Shown piece after piece: positions 1 to 8,153 of a stretch of DNA of 64,000 nt. The stretch covers positions 496,001 to 560,000 of the forward strand of contig CAZXZS010000001.1 in the NCBI GenBank assembly GCA_964645655.1, read 5' to 3'. Position 1 is the stretch's first letter. Each line of letters opens with the position of its first letter. Position numbers and translations under genes: made by a program. A model generated the notes under the pieces. That model was not told the DNA's origin. It ran no database searches and saw only the letters and a program-made list of their open reading frames with translations. The DNA is from JAGOUA01 sp964645655 (GTDB lineage Bacteria > Patescibacteriota > Patescibacteriia > 2-12-FULL-60-25).

Positions 1-281
1 ATGTTGGCGTGATCGTTGGACCCGATCTGATCGTCCGAAACGGGAATATCCTGACCGTCCCAGAGAAGCGCGCCAAGTCAGATGCTTCGATCAAGGGCTA
101 CAAGACCTTGCTTGCAAAAGATCCGGGTCAGGCCGCCAAGAAGGCCGATGCGATTATCAAGAACACCTATCGAACCCTCATGACGCGCGGTATGAAGGGT
201 TGTTATGTGTATTTTACGGATAAGGAGACAGAGGAGTATTTCAAGAATCGCGCGCGCCCGCGGGTACTTGGAGGGTGGTAG
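1..281 (+). CDS. DUF2075 family P-loop ATPase, C-terminal fragment
   Basis: The reading frame is already open at base 1, so only the last ~93 residues are present and the true start lies upstream. The tail contains VGVIVGPDL and, near the end, NTYRTLMTRGMKGCYVYFTDKE, which is the ending I associate with DUF2075 proteins: predicted superfamily I-like ATPase/helicase-nuclease proteins whose C-terminal helicase motif includes 'TRG.KG'. The role of the family in CPR is not established; DNA or RNA remodelling is the usual guess. The Walker A region is outside the window, so activity cannot be judged. Confidence 0.75.
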   Translation, partial: VGVIVGPDLIVRNGNILTVPEKRAKSDASIKGYKTLLAKDPGQAAKKADAIIKNTYRTLMTRGMKGCYVYFTDKETEEYFKNRARPRVLGGW

Positions 282-314
282 GTTGACGCACTATCGACTT
301 CTCTTAACCCCCTT

Positions 315-343
315 TTGACGCCCCTCTCCCCAGGGCATACCGT
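315..343 (+). promoter_or_regulatory. Promoter of the Cys-rich protein gene
   Basis: TTGACG and TACCGT are separated by exactly 17 nt. Transcription should start near 350, which is after a possible TTG start at 344 and before the ATG at 380. Confidence 0.6.
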
Positions 344-379
344 TTGGGCATCAAGCGCCGCGCTTTTCTCCCACCTCCC

Positions 380-1702
380 ATGAATCTCCGTTCCGCCCTG
401 CGTACCATCTCCTCTCGCAAGTACGTCGTTGTCGCCCTTCTCTTTCTCGCCGCGCTTTCTTTCCGCGCCCCCACCGCCCTCGCCGCTGGCAACGGCGCCT
501 GTTCCGGCCACGGTGGTGTCGACTGTTCCGCGGGTGCCGACTACGACGGCTCCGTCATCTGCTTCGACGGCTGGACCAACAGTTCCGTCTCCTTCCGTTC
601 CGTCGAGATGTGTCGCGGGCAAGCGGAATCAGTGACCTGTACGCTTCCAGAAGCCACCGGCTGCAAGACCGAGCTCGACTATCTCCGCCTCAAGGTCCAG
701 GCGGACGCGCCTGGGGCGACGGCAAGTGCCCTCTCCGTTTCCGAACGGCTTTCCCTTTGTCGAGCGGAGATCCGTCTCTTCCAAGCGCGTGCGCGTCTCT
801 ATAACCTCTGCCTCGAAGCAAAGAATCCGCGCTTGAGCTCGTCCGCTTCCGCAAACGCGACGGTTGGCTGCATGCTCTCCCTAGGCCTTCATGCCAAGGT
901 CGGTTCCTCGCCCGGCACGTGCGCGTGTGACGCCGGCTATGCGTTTAATGAGGCGAAGGATACCTGCGTCTACGATCTCCATGACTGGCCTGAACATCTC
1001 CTTGAGGCATCCTCGCGCCTTGGAGGCGGCACGTTTGGGGGTCCGGTCCAACCGGATGCCGCTGGCGTCTGCCCCGAATTCTCCTCGATCCGCGACTCGT
1101 CCGGCGCCTGCCGCTGTAATGATGGGTTCTTCGGGGTCTTGAGTACCTGCGTGGTTTCGCCCGTGTATTGCCAATTGCGCCACGGCCTCAATGGGGAGTG
1201 GGATGCCTATCGCAAGCAATGCGCCTGCAAGGAGGGGTTCCAGCTTGATCCGCTGACAAATCGGTGCGAGTCCATCGCGGAGGCTTGTACGGCCCGCTAT
1301 GGCTTGCAGGCTTCGATGCGCGGCGGCGCGTGCGCGTGCGTAGAAGGCGCGTCGATCGATCCGCTGACGGGGAAGTGCGAATCCATGCTCGTTCTTTCCC
1401 GCCGGAACCAGCCGGCTCCCGCCGTTTCCGTCGCTCCCGCTCCAGCCGTACCCCCTGCGCCGGTGAGCGTTTCTTCGCCTGTCGTTCCGGCGACCGTTCC
1501 TACCAAGCCTGCCTCGCGCTATTTCGTCGGTGTTCCAAAAACCAAGCAGGATCTCCTGAATTGCCTCGTCGTCGGCAATGCCGCCAAAAAGCTCTACCAC
1601 CTCCGCGGTAGCGCCATGATCAAGGCGATGGCGCCCGCCGGCAAAGCCTGTTTCGCTACGGAATCTGCTGCCAAAGCGAAAGGCTTGAAAAAAGGGAAAT
1701 GA
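380..1702 (+). CDS. Secreted cysteine-rich repeat protein
   Basis: Unrecognised protein of 440 residues. It begins with a basic stretch and a hydrophobic segment ending in APTALA, a plausible signal peptide. Four EGF-like modules of the form C-x-C-x(2-3)-G-[FY/A]...C follow: CACDAGYAFNEAKDTC, CRCNDGFFGVLSTC, CACKEGFQLDPLTNRC and CACVEGASIDPLTGKC. A Pro/Ala/Val-rich linker then leads to a Lys-rich C-terminal tail. The ATG at 380 was chosen over an upstream in-frame TTG (344) because the promoter predicts a start of transcription near 350. It is probably exported with its cysteines disulphide-bonded; a DsbA-like oxidoreductase is encoded elsewhere in the window. Ligand and function are unknown. 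Confidence 0.7.
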   Translation: MNLRSALRTISSRKYVVVALLFLAALSFRAPTALAAGNGACSGHGGVDCSAGADYDGSVICFDGWTNSSVSFRSVEMCRGQAESVTCTLPEATGCKTELDYLRLKVQADAPGATASALSVSERLSLCRAEIRLFQARARLYNLCLEAKNPRLSSSASANATVGCMLSLGLHAKVGSSPGTCACDAGYAFNEAKDTCVYDLHDWPEHLLEASSRLGGGTFGGPVQPDAAGVCPEFSSIRDSSGACRCNDGFFGVLSTCVVSPVYCQLRHGLNGEWDAYRKQCACKEGFQLDPLTNRCESIAEACTARYGLQASMRGGACACVEGASIDPLTGKCESMLVLSRRNQPAPAVSVAPAPAVPPAPVSVSSPVVPATVPTKPASRYFVGVPKTKQDLLNCLVVGNAAKKLYHLRGSAMIKAMAPAGKACFATESAAKAKGLKKGK

Positions 1703-1836
1703 GCTACCCATTTCGCCTTTCCTTCAAAACAGAAAAGCACCCCCGCGAGGTTCCGCAACGTTCGACGTTGGGGCCTCGCCTGGGTGCCAGGTGACGCCGT
1801 AGGGCGTCTTTGGTTTACTCCCCTCCGTCGATGAGG

Positions 1837-2667
1837 TCAGGTCTCGCTGCGGTGCTTCTCGAGCGCGGCGGCGATGTGGTCCGCGCGCCCCTCGAAGGAC
1901 GGCGCGCTACGGCAGGCCGCGATGGCGATCTCGAGCTCCTTCCCGTTGCGCAGGACGGAGTCGCCCCATGCGCAGCCGACCATCCGGCAGGGGCAGTAGG
2001 CGAGGCCGAGGACGTCGCTATCCACGCTGACATCGCCCTCGTCGTTGACGGTGAGGCACTCGACGAACGTCGTCTCCCGTCCCGTCAGCTCCTCGTCCGC
2101 GTCGATGCGCCGGTACCGGACCATGCCGTTCTCGACGCCCGTCACGTACCCGTTGTCGGTGTCCTCGAATTCCAGCAGGACCACGTCCGGCCGGAAGGCG
2201 AAGACGTGCCGCGGGTTTCCGATGGTCTTGCGTCCGAAGCCTTCCCCCCACTGGGGGAGCCACTCCGGCACCTCCGCCTGCAGGAGGCTCACGGCCTCCG
2301 CTGGGAGGTCGGCATCGCCGTGCGCCGGTCCGTTCAGGCGGACCGTCAGGCGACCCTCCGGTTCGCGCTGGACGATGAGCACGTACCAGTTCTCGTCGAT
2401 CGTCCCGGCGTACGGGGCGAGGAGCGTGCGCGCGCGCCGGTAGCTGGCCGCGCGTGCGGCCCTCTCGTGCGCCTGGTTGATCCAGATCCGGATCTGCCGG
2501 TCCGGGTACTCGGCATACTGCTCGAACAGGCGCTCGACACGTGTGGCGGTCGGCTCCTTCGGCGTCTCCGCGCCGGCCTCGGCTGCCACCAGTTCGGCGA
2601 TCAGGGCGCGCCGGGCCTCGTGGCTGGTGTCCGCGGTCGTCGTGGGGTCGATGATCGTCTTGTTCAT
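1837..2667 (-). CDS. Hypothetical cytoplasmic protein
   Basis: Unrecognised soluble protein of 276 residues with no signal peptide or membrane segment. Residues after the mid-point are rich in Asp/Glu and contain a CPCRMVGC cluster near the C-terminus. The frame is open up to 2781, but the promoter at 2772-2800 puts the transcription start near 2765, so the ATG at 2667 (MNKTIIDPTT) is preferred. It is a stand-alone gene; a short hairpin (GACGCC/GGCGTC at about 1793-1808) lies beyond its stop and faces the upstream gene. No function is proposed. Confidence 0.65.
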   Translation of the reverse strand: MNKTIIDPTTTADTSHEARRALIAELVAAEAGAETPKEPTATRVERLFEQYAEYPDRQIRIWINQAHERAARAASYRRARTLLAPYAGTIDENWYVLIVQREPEGRLTVRLNGPAHGDADLPAEAVSLLQAEVPEWLPQWGEGFGRKTIGNPRHVFAFRPDVVLLEFEDTDNGYVTGVENGMVRYRRIDADEELTGRETTFVECLTVNDEGDVSVDSDVLGLAYCPCRMVGCAWGDSVLRNGKELEIAIAACRSAPSFEGRADHIAAALEKHRSET

Positions 2668-2771
2668 GTTCGGTGTCCGTTTCTCTTGGGCGTCATCTCC
2701 CCGATACCCCTTTTTCTTGCCGGTATGGCGGGATGTCCGGGATCGGAACAGGGCTTTTGTGGGAACGAATG

Positions 2772-2800
2772 ATTCTAGCAAGGAAGTTGAGATTTGTCAA
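2772..2800 (-). promoter_or_regulatory. Promoter of the 2667 hypothetical gene
   Basis: On the minus strand TTGACA and TAGAAT are 17 nt apart, a near-consensus sigma70 promoter. Confidence 0.75.
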
Positions 2801-2888
2801 GCTACACCTAAGCCCTTGAATGTCGATCATCCGTTGACGAATGACTTATTTTTTACCTAAACAGAGTTTATTTTACCCCGCCTCATCC

Positions 2889-2917
2889 TTGACATCCCAC
2901 CCGCCACCTGCTACCCT
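2889..2917 (+). promoter_or_regulatory. Promoter of duplicated cassette copy 1
   Basis: TTGACA-17 nt-TACCCT, preceded by an AT-rich stretch at 2848-2876 that could act as an UP element. The same arrangement recurs at 3984-4012. Confidence 0.75.
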
Positions 2918-2924
2918 CCCACAT

Positions 2925-2958
2925 CCCCGGAGCCGCCCTCTAGGCGCCTTCTCCGGGG
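2925..2958 (+). promoter_or_regulatory. 5' leader hairpin upstream of the Shine-Dalgarno
   Basis: CCCCGGAG (2925-2932) pairs with CTCCGGGG (2951-2958) at the very start of the predicted transcript, with further GGCGCC pairing inside. It ends two bases before the GGAGG ribosome site at 2961. The same hairpin is kept in copy 2 (4021-4054), which suggests mRNA stabilisation or control. Confidence 0.55.
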
Positions 2959-2970
2959 CTGGAGGATCCC

Positions 2971-3864
2971 ATGCTCGACCAGCTCATTCGTGAGAACGAC
3001 CTCGTCCGCATCCGCATCGGCCCCGACGACCGGGCCGGGGGGTACGACCCCTGTCCCGACGGGACCGAGGCGACGGTCACGGGCTTCGAGGAGACGCTCG
3101 TCCCACGCCTCCGGCACTGGGGCCAAAAGCCCGGTGTCTACCGCAACCGCGCCCAGGCCCGCCTCCGCTTCGCGGACGGCGCGGAACAGGTCATCGCGTC
3201 CCGCTGCCTCTCCCTCGCCGATCGTGGTGAGGAGGCGCGCCGCCAGGAGACGCTCCTCGGGCCCGACGCCGAGAAGGCGACGCGGCAGCCGGACTTCCTC
3301 CGCGACCTGCCCGACACGCCCTTCTGGGAGGGGGACTACGTCCGCTTCCTGCATCCGCGCATGAGGAACGCGTTTCCCTACCTCAAGCCGCCCGGCCGTC
3401 CCTATGGCTGTGCCCAGGTTTCCCTCATCAACTACGGCTGGCACGGCGATCCGGCTTCCCCGACGGGCAAGTCCGACATGTACAGCATCTCTGCCGGGCT
3501 CCAGGGCGGGGCCTCCGTGATCGTCGCCGAGCGCTCCCTCGGCCTCGTGGAGCGCGGTCCGGTGTGGAAGCACTTCCATGGCGAGCGCATCCGCTTCGCG
3601 GACCTTCGTGAAGAAGCGGAGTTCTACGCCCTGCTCGGTCTCGTGACGGAGGTCGCCAATCCCCGTTCCGGGATCTACGACTGGACCTTCAAGGGCCTGC
3701 TCGGCGCGATCAGGGAGGGCCTCGTGGACGGCCTGATGGGCGGCTTCCGTCTCGACCCCTCGGGTCCGGCCAAGGGCGAGCACCTCACCGCGCTCCGGTA
3801 CCACGACCGCGACCTCGGCCGCCGCGTCGCCCAGGCGATGCTGCGCGCCCACGCGAAGCCGTGA
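2971..3864 (+). CDS. Hypothetical protein, duplicated family copy 1
   Basis: Unrecognised soluble protein of 297 residues, a clear paralogue of the next gene. Shared blocks in order are KPGVYR (about residue 50), DFLRDLPDTPFWEGD (about 109), a GPVWK..HGE motif (about 195), and L..HDRDL.RR near the C-terminus. An excellent Shine-Dalgarno (GGAGG, 5 nt before ATG) fixes the start. It is a complete monocistronic unit with its own promoter, leader hairpin and terminator. There is no signal peptide or membrane segment. The strongly conserved WEGD block may be a structural core like those of KOW/SH3-type barrels, but this is only a guess. Confidence 0.75.
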   Translation: MLDQLIRENDLVRIRIGPDDRAGGYDPCPDGTEATVTGFEETLVPRLRHWGQKPGVYRNRAQARLRFADGAEQVIASRCLSLADRGEEARRQETLLGPDAEKATRQPDFLRDLPDTPFWEGDYVRFLHPRMRNAFPYLKPPGRPYGCAQVSLINYGWHGDPASPTGKSDMYSISAGLQGGASVIVAERSLGLVERGPVWKHFHGERIRFADLREEAEFYALLGLVTEVANPRSGIYDWTFKGLLGAIREGLVDGLMGGFRLDPSGPAKGEHLTALRYHDRDLGRRVAQAMLRAHAKP

Positions 3865-3892
3865 CGGCCCGTCGGGCGCATTCGCCCCAGCT

Positions 3893-3918
3893 CCGCTGAC
3901 GCTCGTCGGCGGTTTTTT
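3893..3918 (+). terminator. Intrinsic terminator, duplicated cassette copy 1
   Basis: CCGCTGAC pairs with GTCGGCGG (one G-U pair) around a GCTC loop, followed by six T. The copy at 5048-5073 is identical in stem and loop. Confidence 0.8.
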
Positions 3919-3983
3919 GTTGTGCGGCGGAAAAATGGTCTCGAAATATTCGCAAATATTAGCCAAAAATCCTCACTGCCCCC

Positions 3984-4012
3984 TTGACACGCCTCTCATT
4001 TCCTGCTACCCT
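3984..4012 (+). promoter_or_regulatory. Promoter of duplicated cassette copy 2
   Basis: TTGACA-17 nt-TACCCT, with the same -35, -10 and downstream CCTCCCA context as copy 1. Confidence 0.75.
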
Positions 4013-4020
4013 CCCATATC

Positions 4021-4054
4021 CCCCGGAACCGCCCGCAAGGCGCCTCCTCCGGGG
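4021..4054 (+). promoter_or_regulatory. 5' leader hairpin, copy 2
   Basis: CCCCGGA (4021-4027) pairs with TCCGGGG (4048-4054), followed by GGAGG at 4057. Loop bases differ from copy 1 while the stem is kept. Confidence 0.55.
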
Positions 4055-4065
4055 CTGGAGGCTCC

Positions 4066-5007
4066 ATGATCCCCCAATTCGTCGAACTCAACGACCGCGT
4101 GTTCCTGGCTCCGCAGGCCAACAGCCCCTGGGAGCGCCCCGACCCCATGTGGCCCCGGGCGACCGTCGTCGGGTTCCGGGAGACCTGCTTCGGCTACTTC
4201 CGGCGTACGGGCGTCAACGGCCTCAAGCCTGGCGTCTACCGCGACCGGGGCATGCTCCTGATCCGCCTCGACGGCAGCGACACCGTCCGACCGTGCGGCG
4301 CGGAGTGCCTGGCCCACGCCGATCCCATGCGATACCGGCTGCGGCTCTGCGATTTCCGCGTGGGCCAATCCAGGGCGGAGATCCTCCGCGACGACTTCCT
4401 CCGTGACCTGCCCGACACGCCCTTTTGGGAGGGGGACATCGTCCGTTCCGTCAAAGGCCCCCTTTACGATGACGAGCTGCTTCTGGCGCGGGTCGTCGCG
4501 ATCGACTACGGGAGCCTCGTCGCCTCTTCGAAGGAGACCGAGAGGGCTCCCGCCTACGTCCTCGGCGGCAATGTGAATTGTGACATGCTTGAGGGCGCGT
4601 TCCCGGCCGACGCCATGGCGCTCGTCCGCCGCGGCCCGGTCTGGAAGCGCGCCCACGGGGAGGAGGTCACGTTCCCCGACGTCCTGGCCGAGACCGAACT
4701 CGCCCTGCAGCTCGGCGCCTTCGACCGGGTCTTCCTGCCCGGCCGCCAGGAGTATTCCGATGACGAGGCGGCCAGGTACGTCGCCGAGGGGTACGCGGAC
4801 GGGGTCATCTCGGGCCTGGCCGCGCGGGCGCTCGGCTACGCGGGCGACGGCAAGGCCCGGTACGCCTACGTCTATGGGCTCCCGCACAATGCGGAGGCGC
4901 GCACGAAGCTGCGGCTGCCCTGCAACGCCGGGATCTTCCGCCTCCACGACCGCGACCTCGCTCGCCGCTACGCCCGCGCCACGTTCGAGGCAGGCATGAA
5001 GGGTTAG
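4066..5007 (+). CDS. Hypothetical protein, duplicated family copy 2
   Basis: A 313-residue paralogue of the preceding gene. It shares KPGVYRDRG, DFLRDLPDTPFWEGD, RRGPVWKRAHGEEVTF and the C-terminal LHDRDLARRYA, but has diverged strongly between these blocks and carries its own insertions. The start is set by GGAGG 4 nt before the ATG. The whole unit, from promoter through leader hairpin to terminator, is duplicated, so the copies arose by tandem duplication of a cassette rather than of the coding sequence alone. Function is unknown. The conserved blocks are the best candidates for an active or binding site. Confidence 0.75.
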   Translation: MIPQFVELNDRVFLAPQANSPWERPDPMWPRATVVGFRETCFGYFRRTGVNGLKPGVYRDRGMLLIRLDGSDTVRPCGAECLAHADPMRYRLRLCDFRVGQSRAEILRDDFLRDLPDTPFWEGDIVRSVKGPLYDDELLLARVVAIDYGSLVASSKETERAPAYVLGGNVNCDMLEGAFPADAMALVRRGPVWKRAHGEEVTFPDVLAETELALQLGAFDRVFLPGRQEYSDDEAARYVAEGYADGVISGLAARALGYAGDGKARYAYVYGLPHNAEARTKLRLPCNAGIFRLHDRDLARRYARATFEAGMKG

Positions 5008-5047
5008 GCCGTCCTGGTCTGGCCCGTCGGGCGCATTCGCCCCAGCT

Positions 5048-5073
5048 CCGCTGACGCTCGTCGGCGGTTTTTT
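5048..5073 (+). terminator. Intrinsic terminator, duplicated cassette copy 2
   Basis: The same CCGCTGAC/GTCGGCGG hairpin as at 3893, followed by TTTTTTG. Confidence 0.8.
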
Positions 5074-5115
5074 GTTTTTCGCGGGTAAGCGGTTCTGCTG
5101 CGATGGGTCCAGCCC

Positions 5116-5144
5116 TTGACGAAACCACCTTTTTCCGGTATCTT
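5116..5144 (+). promoter_or_regulatory. Promoter of the CPBP-type protease gene
   Basis: TTGACG-17 nt-TATCTT. Confidence 0.65.
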
Positions 5145-5206
5145 CTGTCATCCCTTTTGGGACCGGTCCCTTCAACCCGCCGCCTCCATCTCCCGCAGGA
5201 GCTCCC

Positions 5207-5890
5207 ATGCCGCACCTGATGGCCGTCGCCAAGTTCGTTCTCGGCGTTTTCGCGCTTGCCAGCGTCGTGCAGACGCTGTACCGCTTCCGCACCGTGCTCC
5301 ACCTGATCCCCGAAGTCTGGAAGCGGTTCACGGTCCGCGGCTTCCTCGCTTCATTCGCGGTCGTCGTCCTGACGGCGGGGGTCGGATGGCTCCTGTCGTT
5401 CGTGCCCGGCCTCGATCGTGGCTGGGCGAGCCTTGTCTTCGGAGGTGCGGGAGGCAACGTGCTCTTCGAGCCGATCTCCGACCTGTCGCGTTCGGGGTCG
5501 CTGCTCGTCCGACTTGCCGTCCCGCTCTACTTCCTGGCCATCATCGCCATCCTGCCCCTCTGGGCGATGGTCGAGGAGGTTGCCTTCCGCAAAGGGCGCA
5601 ACGATTGGCGGTCGATCGCCCGGTCATCCGCATGGTTCGGCCCGCTCCACTGCCTCTGCGGCATCCCGCCGGCCTTCGGGCTCGCCCTGATCTTGGCGGG
5701 CGCGTTCTATGGCTCCGTCTACAAGCGCGCCTACGAACGCTGCCTCGCCGAGGCCCCGGGCGGACACGTCACCGAGGAGATCCGGTCCGAGGCGGAATAT
5801 GAGGCGATCTTCGCCAGCACGGTCGCGCACACCCTCTACAACCTCATCCCCGCGACGTTGGGGCTCGTCTACGCGCTCGCTCGGGTCTAG
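5207..5890 (+). CDS. CPBP (CAAX/bacteriocin-processing) family intramembrane metalloprotease
   Basis: A 227-residue polytopic membrane protein with hydrophobic segments at about 8-24, 45-66, 98-122, 155-170 and 213-226. It carries the three signature motifs of the CPBP (Abi) family: EEVAFR (E123, E124, R128), FGPLH (H148) and HTLYN (H208, N212). The Glu and two His residues are the expected metal and water ligands. Family members cleave near prenylated or hydrophobic C-termini, or mature bacteriocins, within the membrane; the substrate here is unknown. AGGAG lies 6 nt before the ATG. It is a stand-alone unit with its own promoter and terminator. The metal-ligand motifs are intact, so activity is plausible. 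Confidence 0.75.
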   Translation: MPHLMAVAKFVLGVFALASVVQTLYRFRTVLHLIPEVWKRFTVRGFLASFAVVVLTAGVGWLLSFVPGLDRGWASLVFGGAGGNVLFEPISDLSRSGSLLVRLAVPLYFLAIIAILPLWAMVEEVAFRKGRNDWRSIARSSAWFGPLHCLCGIPPAFGLALILAGAFYGSVYKRAYERCLAEAPGGHVTEEIRSEAEYEAIFASTVAHTLYNLIPATLGLVYALARV

Positions 5891-5925
5891 TCGCCCCGCG
5901 TCCCGCACGGGCGGGCGACGCTCAT

Positions 5926-5944
5926 CGGCCTAGGGCCGTTTTTT
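5926..5944 (+). terminator. Intrinsic terminator after the CPBP-type gene
   Basis: CGGCC-TAG-GGCCG followed by six T. Confidence 0.65.
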
Positions 5945-6027
5945 CTTACAAAAAAAGAGCCCCATCCCTTTCGCGGACGGCGCCATGCGGGCGCCGTCAT
6001 GCGTGGGGGAGGAGCTTGGAGGAGGGA

Positions 6028-7164
6028 TCAGCCGGCCCGCTGGAGCGCCGGGGGCGGTACGAGCGCGCCCCTGAGCCGGGCCAGGAAGTCGGTCGCCTGC
6101 GCGTACCCGTCGGCGTGGATGTAGTGCGGGCCCTTGGACAGGGTCACCACGTCGGCGAAGAGGTGTGCCAGGTCTCGGCCGGTCGCGGCCCACTGGATGT
6201 CGATCACGTGCGCGCGCCAGTTGATCCGGATGTCGCCGCTCGAGGTCTCGACCGCGAAGCCCGGGCCGTGCCAGCGCTCCTTGCCGGGCGCGTATGGGTT
6301 CGGGAGGCGCGTGAAGCGGAGCGACGGGCCGTCGTAGCCGGCGCGTTCGAACGCCTGGCGGAACGCGGTCTCGATCGCCTGGGCCAGGTGCCCCACGCGA
6401 CAGGCGAGGTGTGCCTGGTCGTAGCGCGCCACGAGGATCTCGTCTCCCGGGCGGATGACGTAGGTGCCGGGCACAAGGCGCGCCACCGTCCATCCGTGCT
6501 CGTTCCGGGCCAGGTCCGGTGCGTTCGGGTCTGGACGGAGGTCGATGAGGTCGTCGTTGCGGATCACGCGCTCGGAGTGGATGGCGTAGCGCGCGTCTTG
6601 CCGCCGCCGGTAGGCCTTGCGCACCTGGTCGAGCGTCTGGCCGACGAAGGGCGTCCCCGGGACCACGAGCTCCGTGAAGGCCTGGTCGCAGTCGAGGAAG
6701 GTCTCCATGGTCCAGGGCTGCCGGCAGAACGTGCAGCGCTCCCAGGGCCTCGGGATGGTCGCCCCGCTCTTGTCGAGGGGCTTGGTGCGGTACCAGCCGT
6801 CCCAGCCAGGCGCGCGCACCTTCAGCCGGGCGTAGAATTCCTCCAGCGGGATCACCGTCGGGACGGGCTCGTCCGGACCGTCGGCCATCGGCGGGCCGAC
6901 GATGGCGCTCGCGGTGCCGTCCGCCTCGAGGAGGAGCTTCCCGAAGACGACCCAGTCGTGCAGCCTCAGCCCGTGGGCGTGCATCTTCTCGCGGGTGATG
7001 ACCAGGCGGTTCAGGTCCTTCAGGGAGCCGATGCGTTCGCGGATGCCTGCGAGCGTATCGCAGCCATCGACCAGCGCATGGGGAGGGTCGCCCCACACCG
7101 CGCCGACGCGCTTCCAGATCTCCCATTGGCGGGTGTTGTGGCGGCTTTTTTTGCTCTCGTTCAT
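6028..7164 (-). CDS. Hypothetical protein with CxxCxxPWT motif, family copy 1
   Basis: Unrecognised soluble protein of 378 residues. It is related to the gene at 37341-38351 through a Cys pair in the motif CTFCRQPWTM (copy 2: CAGCNRPWTI) and a C-terminal GPGFAVETSSGDIRINW block (copy 2: GPWFVAEGPTGALAFGN). The two cysteines followed by PWT could hold a metal or disulphide. The frame is open to 7272, but the promoter at 7244-7272 and a GGGAG site place the start at the ATG of MNESKKSRHN. It stands alone between converging genes. A hairpin ACGGCGCC/GGCGCCGT at about 5983-6003 lies beyond its stop. Confidence 0.65.
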   Translation of the reverse strand: MNESKKSRHNTRQWEIWKRVGAVWGDPPHALVDGCDTLAGIRERIGSLKDLNRLVITREKMHAHGLRLHDWVVFGKLLLEADGTASAIVGPPMADGPDEPVPTVIPLEEFYARLKVRAPGWDGWYRTKPLDKSGATIPRPWERCTFCRQPWTMETFLDCDQAFTELVVPGTPFVGQTLDQVRKAYRRRQDARYAIHSERVIRNDDLIDLRPDPNAPDLARNEHGWTVARLVPGTYVIRPGDEILVARYDQAHLACRVGHLAQAIETAFRQAFERAGYDGPSLRFTRLPNPYAPGKERWHGPGFAVETSSGDIRINWRAHVIDIQWAATGRDLAHLFADVVTLSKGPHYIHADGYAQATDFLARLRGALVPPPALQRAG

Positions 7165-7243
7165 GGGGTGCTCCCGGGGGTCTTGCGTTTGGATGGGGGA
7201 ACGGCTTCGGGAAGATCCGATCGGGCCGGTCAGAAAGCGCCTC

Positions 7244-7272
7244 ATCCTAGCAGGGGATGCGGATCTCGTCAA
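7244..7272 (-). promoter_or_regulatory. Promoter of the CxxCxxPWT gene copy 1
   Basis: TTGACG-17 nt-TAGGAT on the minus strand. Confidence 0.75.
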
Positions 7273-7340
7273 GGAGTCCGGCGTCGGTGGGCGCGTTGTG
7301 CCGACGGTTGATTTTAGGAGGCCCGCGTTTTAACGATCCC

Positions 7341-7369
7341 TTGACCTGGCGGGGAAAATCCGCTAGCGT
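7341..7369 (+). promoter_or_regulatory. Promoter of the lipoprotein gene
   Basis: TTGACC-17 nt-TAGCGT. Confidence 0.65.
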
Positions 7370-7392
7370 CTACGATTGGAAGGAGCTACCCC

Positions 7393-8094
7393 ATGATTCA
7401 GCGTTTCCTGGTCCCGGTCCTGGTCTGCCTCGCGCTCGGGCTGTCCCTCACCGGCTGTGCCCCCGTCTCCGACGTCCCGGCCCGGCAGGTCGCGGAAGTC
7501 GCCGTCGGCAACCCGTTCGAGACCGATACCGAGTGCACCTCGGCCCGCTGGTCGGCTGGTGCGTGCGATCTCGTGATCGCCTACGCGGAGCACGACATCT
7601 CGGTGCAGCCCGGTGGCGTGTTCGACTGGTACGGCAGCCCCGTGACGGGCCACCTGCCACCCCTCATCTACGAGACCGGCACCCAGACCGGTTCGCCGAA
7701 CGGCCGGACCATCCGCCTCTGGGCCTACGACCTGCGCCAGCTCTGGCAGGCCGTCTGCGGCTCGGCCTCGGGTACCTGTGGCGTGTTCGCGACTTACGGC
7801 GAGACCGATCCGCTCATCAAGACGCCGCTCGTCCTTGCGGTCGGGGTGGCGCGCATCGGGGACGCGAACACGCTCGTGTTCCAGAGCGCGTACCAGTTCG
7901 CCGGCACCAGCATTTCCGGCGTCTCCGATACCTACGCGGTCGCCTACGACACCGCCGCGGGCGCCTACGGCGTCACCGGCGCCGCCCGCCAGCTGAAGCT
8001 TGTCATCGCCTCGAGCCCCGTACCCAGCCACCTCACCCCCGACACCGGCGGCGGCCTCTTCTCCGCCACGTACCCCACCTGGACCGCCGACTGA
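7393..8094 (+). CDS. Predicted lipoprotein, RWxxGAC family
   Basis: A 233-residue protein with a lipoprotein signal peptide: basic start, hydrophobic core and lipobox LTGC with the acceptor Cys at 22. The mature part resembles the secreted protein at 22372-23007. Both have C-T-x(2)-RW-x(2)-GAC-x-LV near the N-terminus, an IR.WAY block, a Y-A-V-[AS]-Y segment and a late LFSA. The pattern suggests a small beta-rich extracellular domain with one disulphide. GGAG lies 8 nt before the ATG. It is a monocistronic unit. The stop codon lies in the loop of its own terminator. Function is unknown. Confidence 0.7.
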   Translation: MIQRFLVPVLVCLALGLSLTGCAPVSDVPARQVAEVAVGNPFETDTECTSARWSAGACDLVIAYAEHDISVQPGGVFDWYGSPVTGHLPPLIYETGTQTGSPNGRTIRLWAYDLRQLWQAVCGSASGTCGVFATYGETDPLIKTPLVLAVGVARIGDANTLVFQSAYQFAGTSISGVSDTYAVAYDTAAGAYGVTGAARQLKLVIASSPVPSHLTPDTGGGLFSATYPTWTAD

Positions 8095-8110
8095 GTTCGG
8101 CGGCTTTTTT
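8084..8110 (+). terminator. Intrinsic terminator containing the lipoprotein stop codon
   Basis: CCGCCGA-CTGAGT-TCGGCGG then C and six T. The TGA stop of the gene is within the loop. Confidence 0.8.
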
Positions 8111-8153
8111 ATTGCCCATCGCCCGGAGGGACGCCTCGTAGTACCATGGTCCC

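Noticed and set aside
4006..5457. 483-residue open frame on the minus strand
   Set aside because: Shadow of the duplicated gene copy 2; it would read through the terminator and the next promoter.
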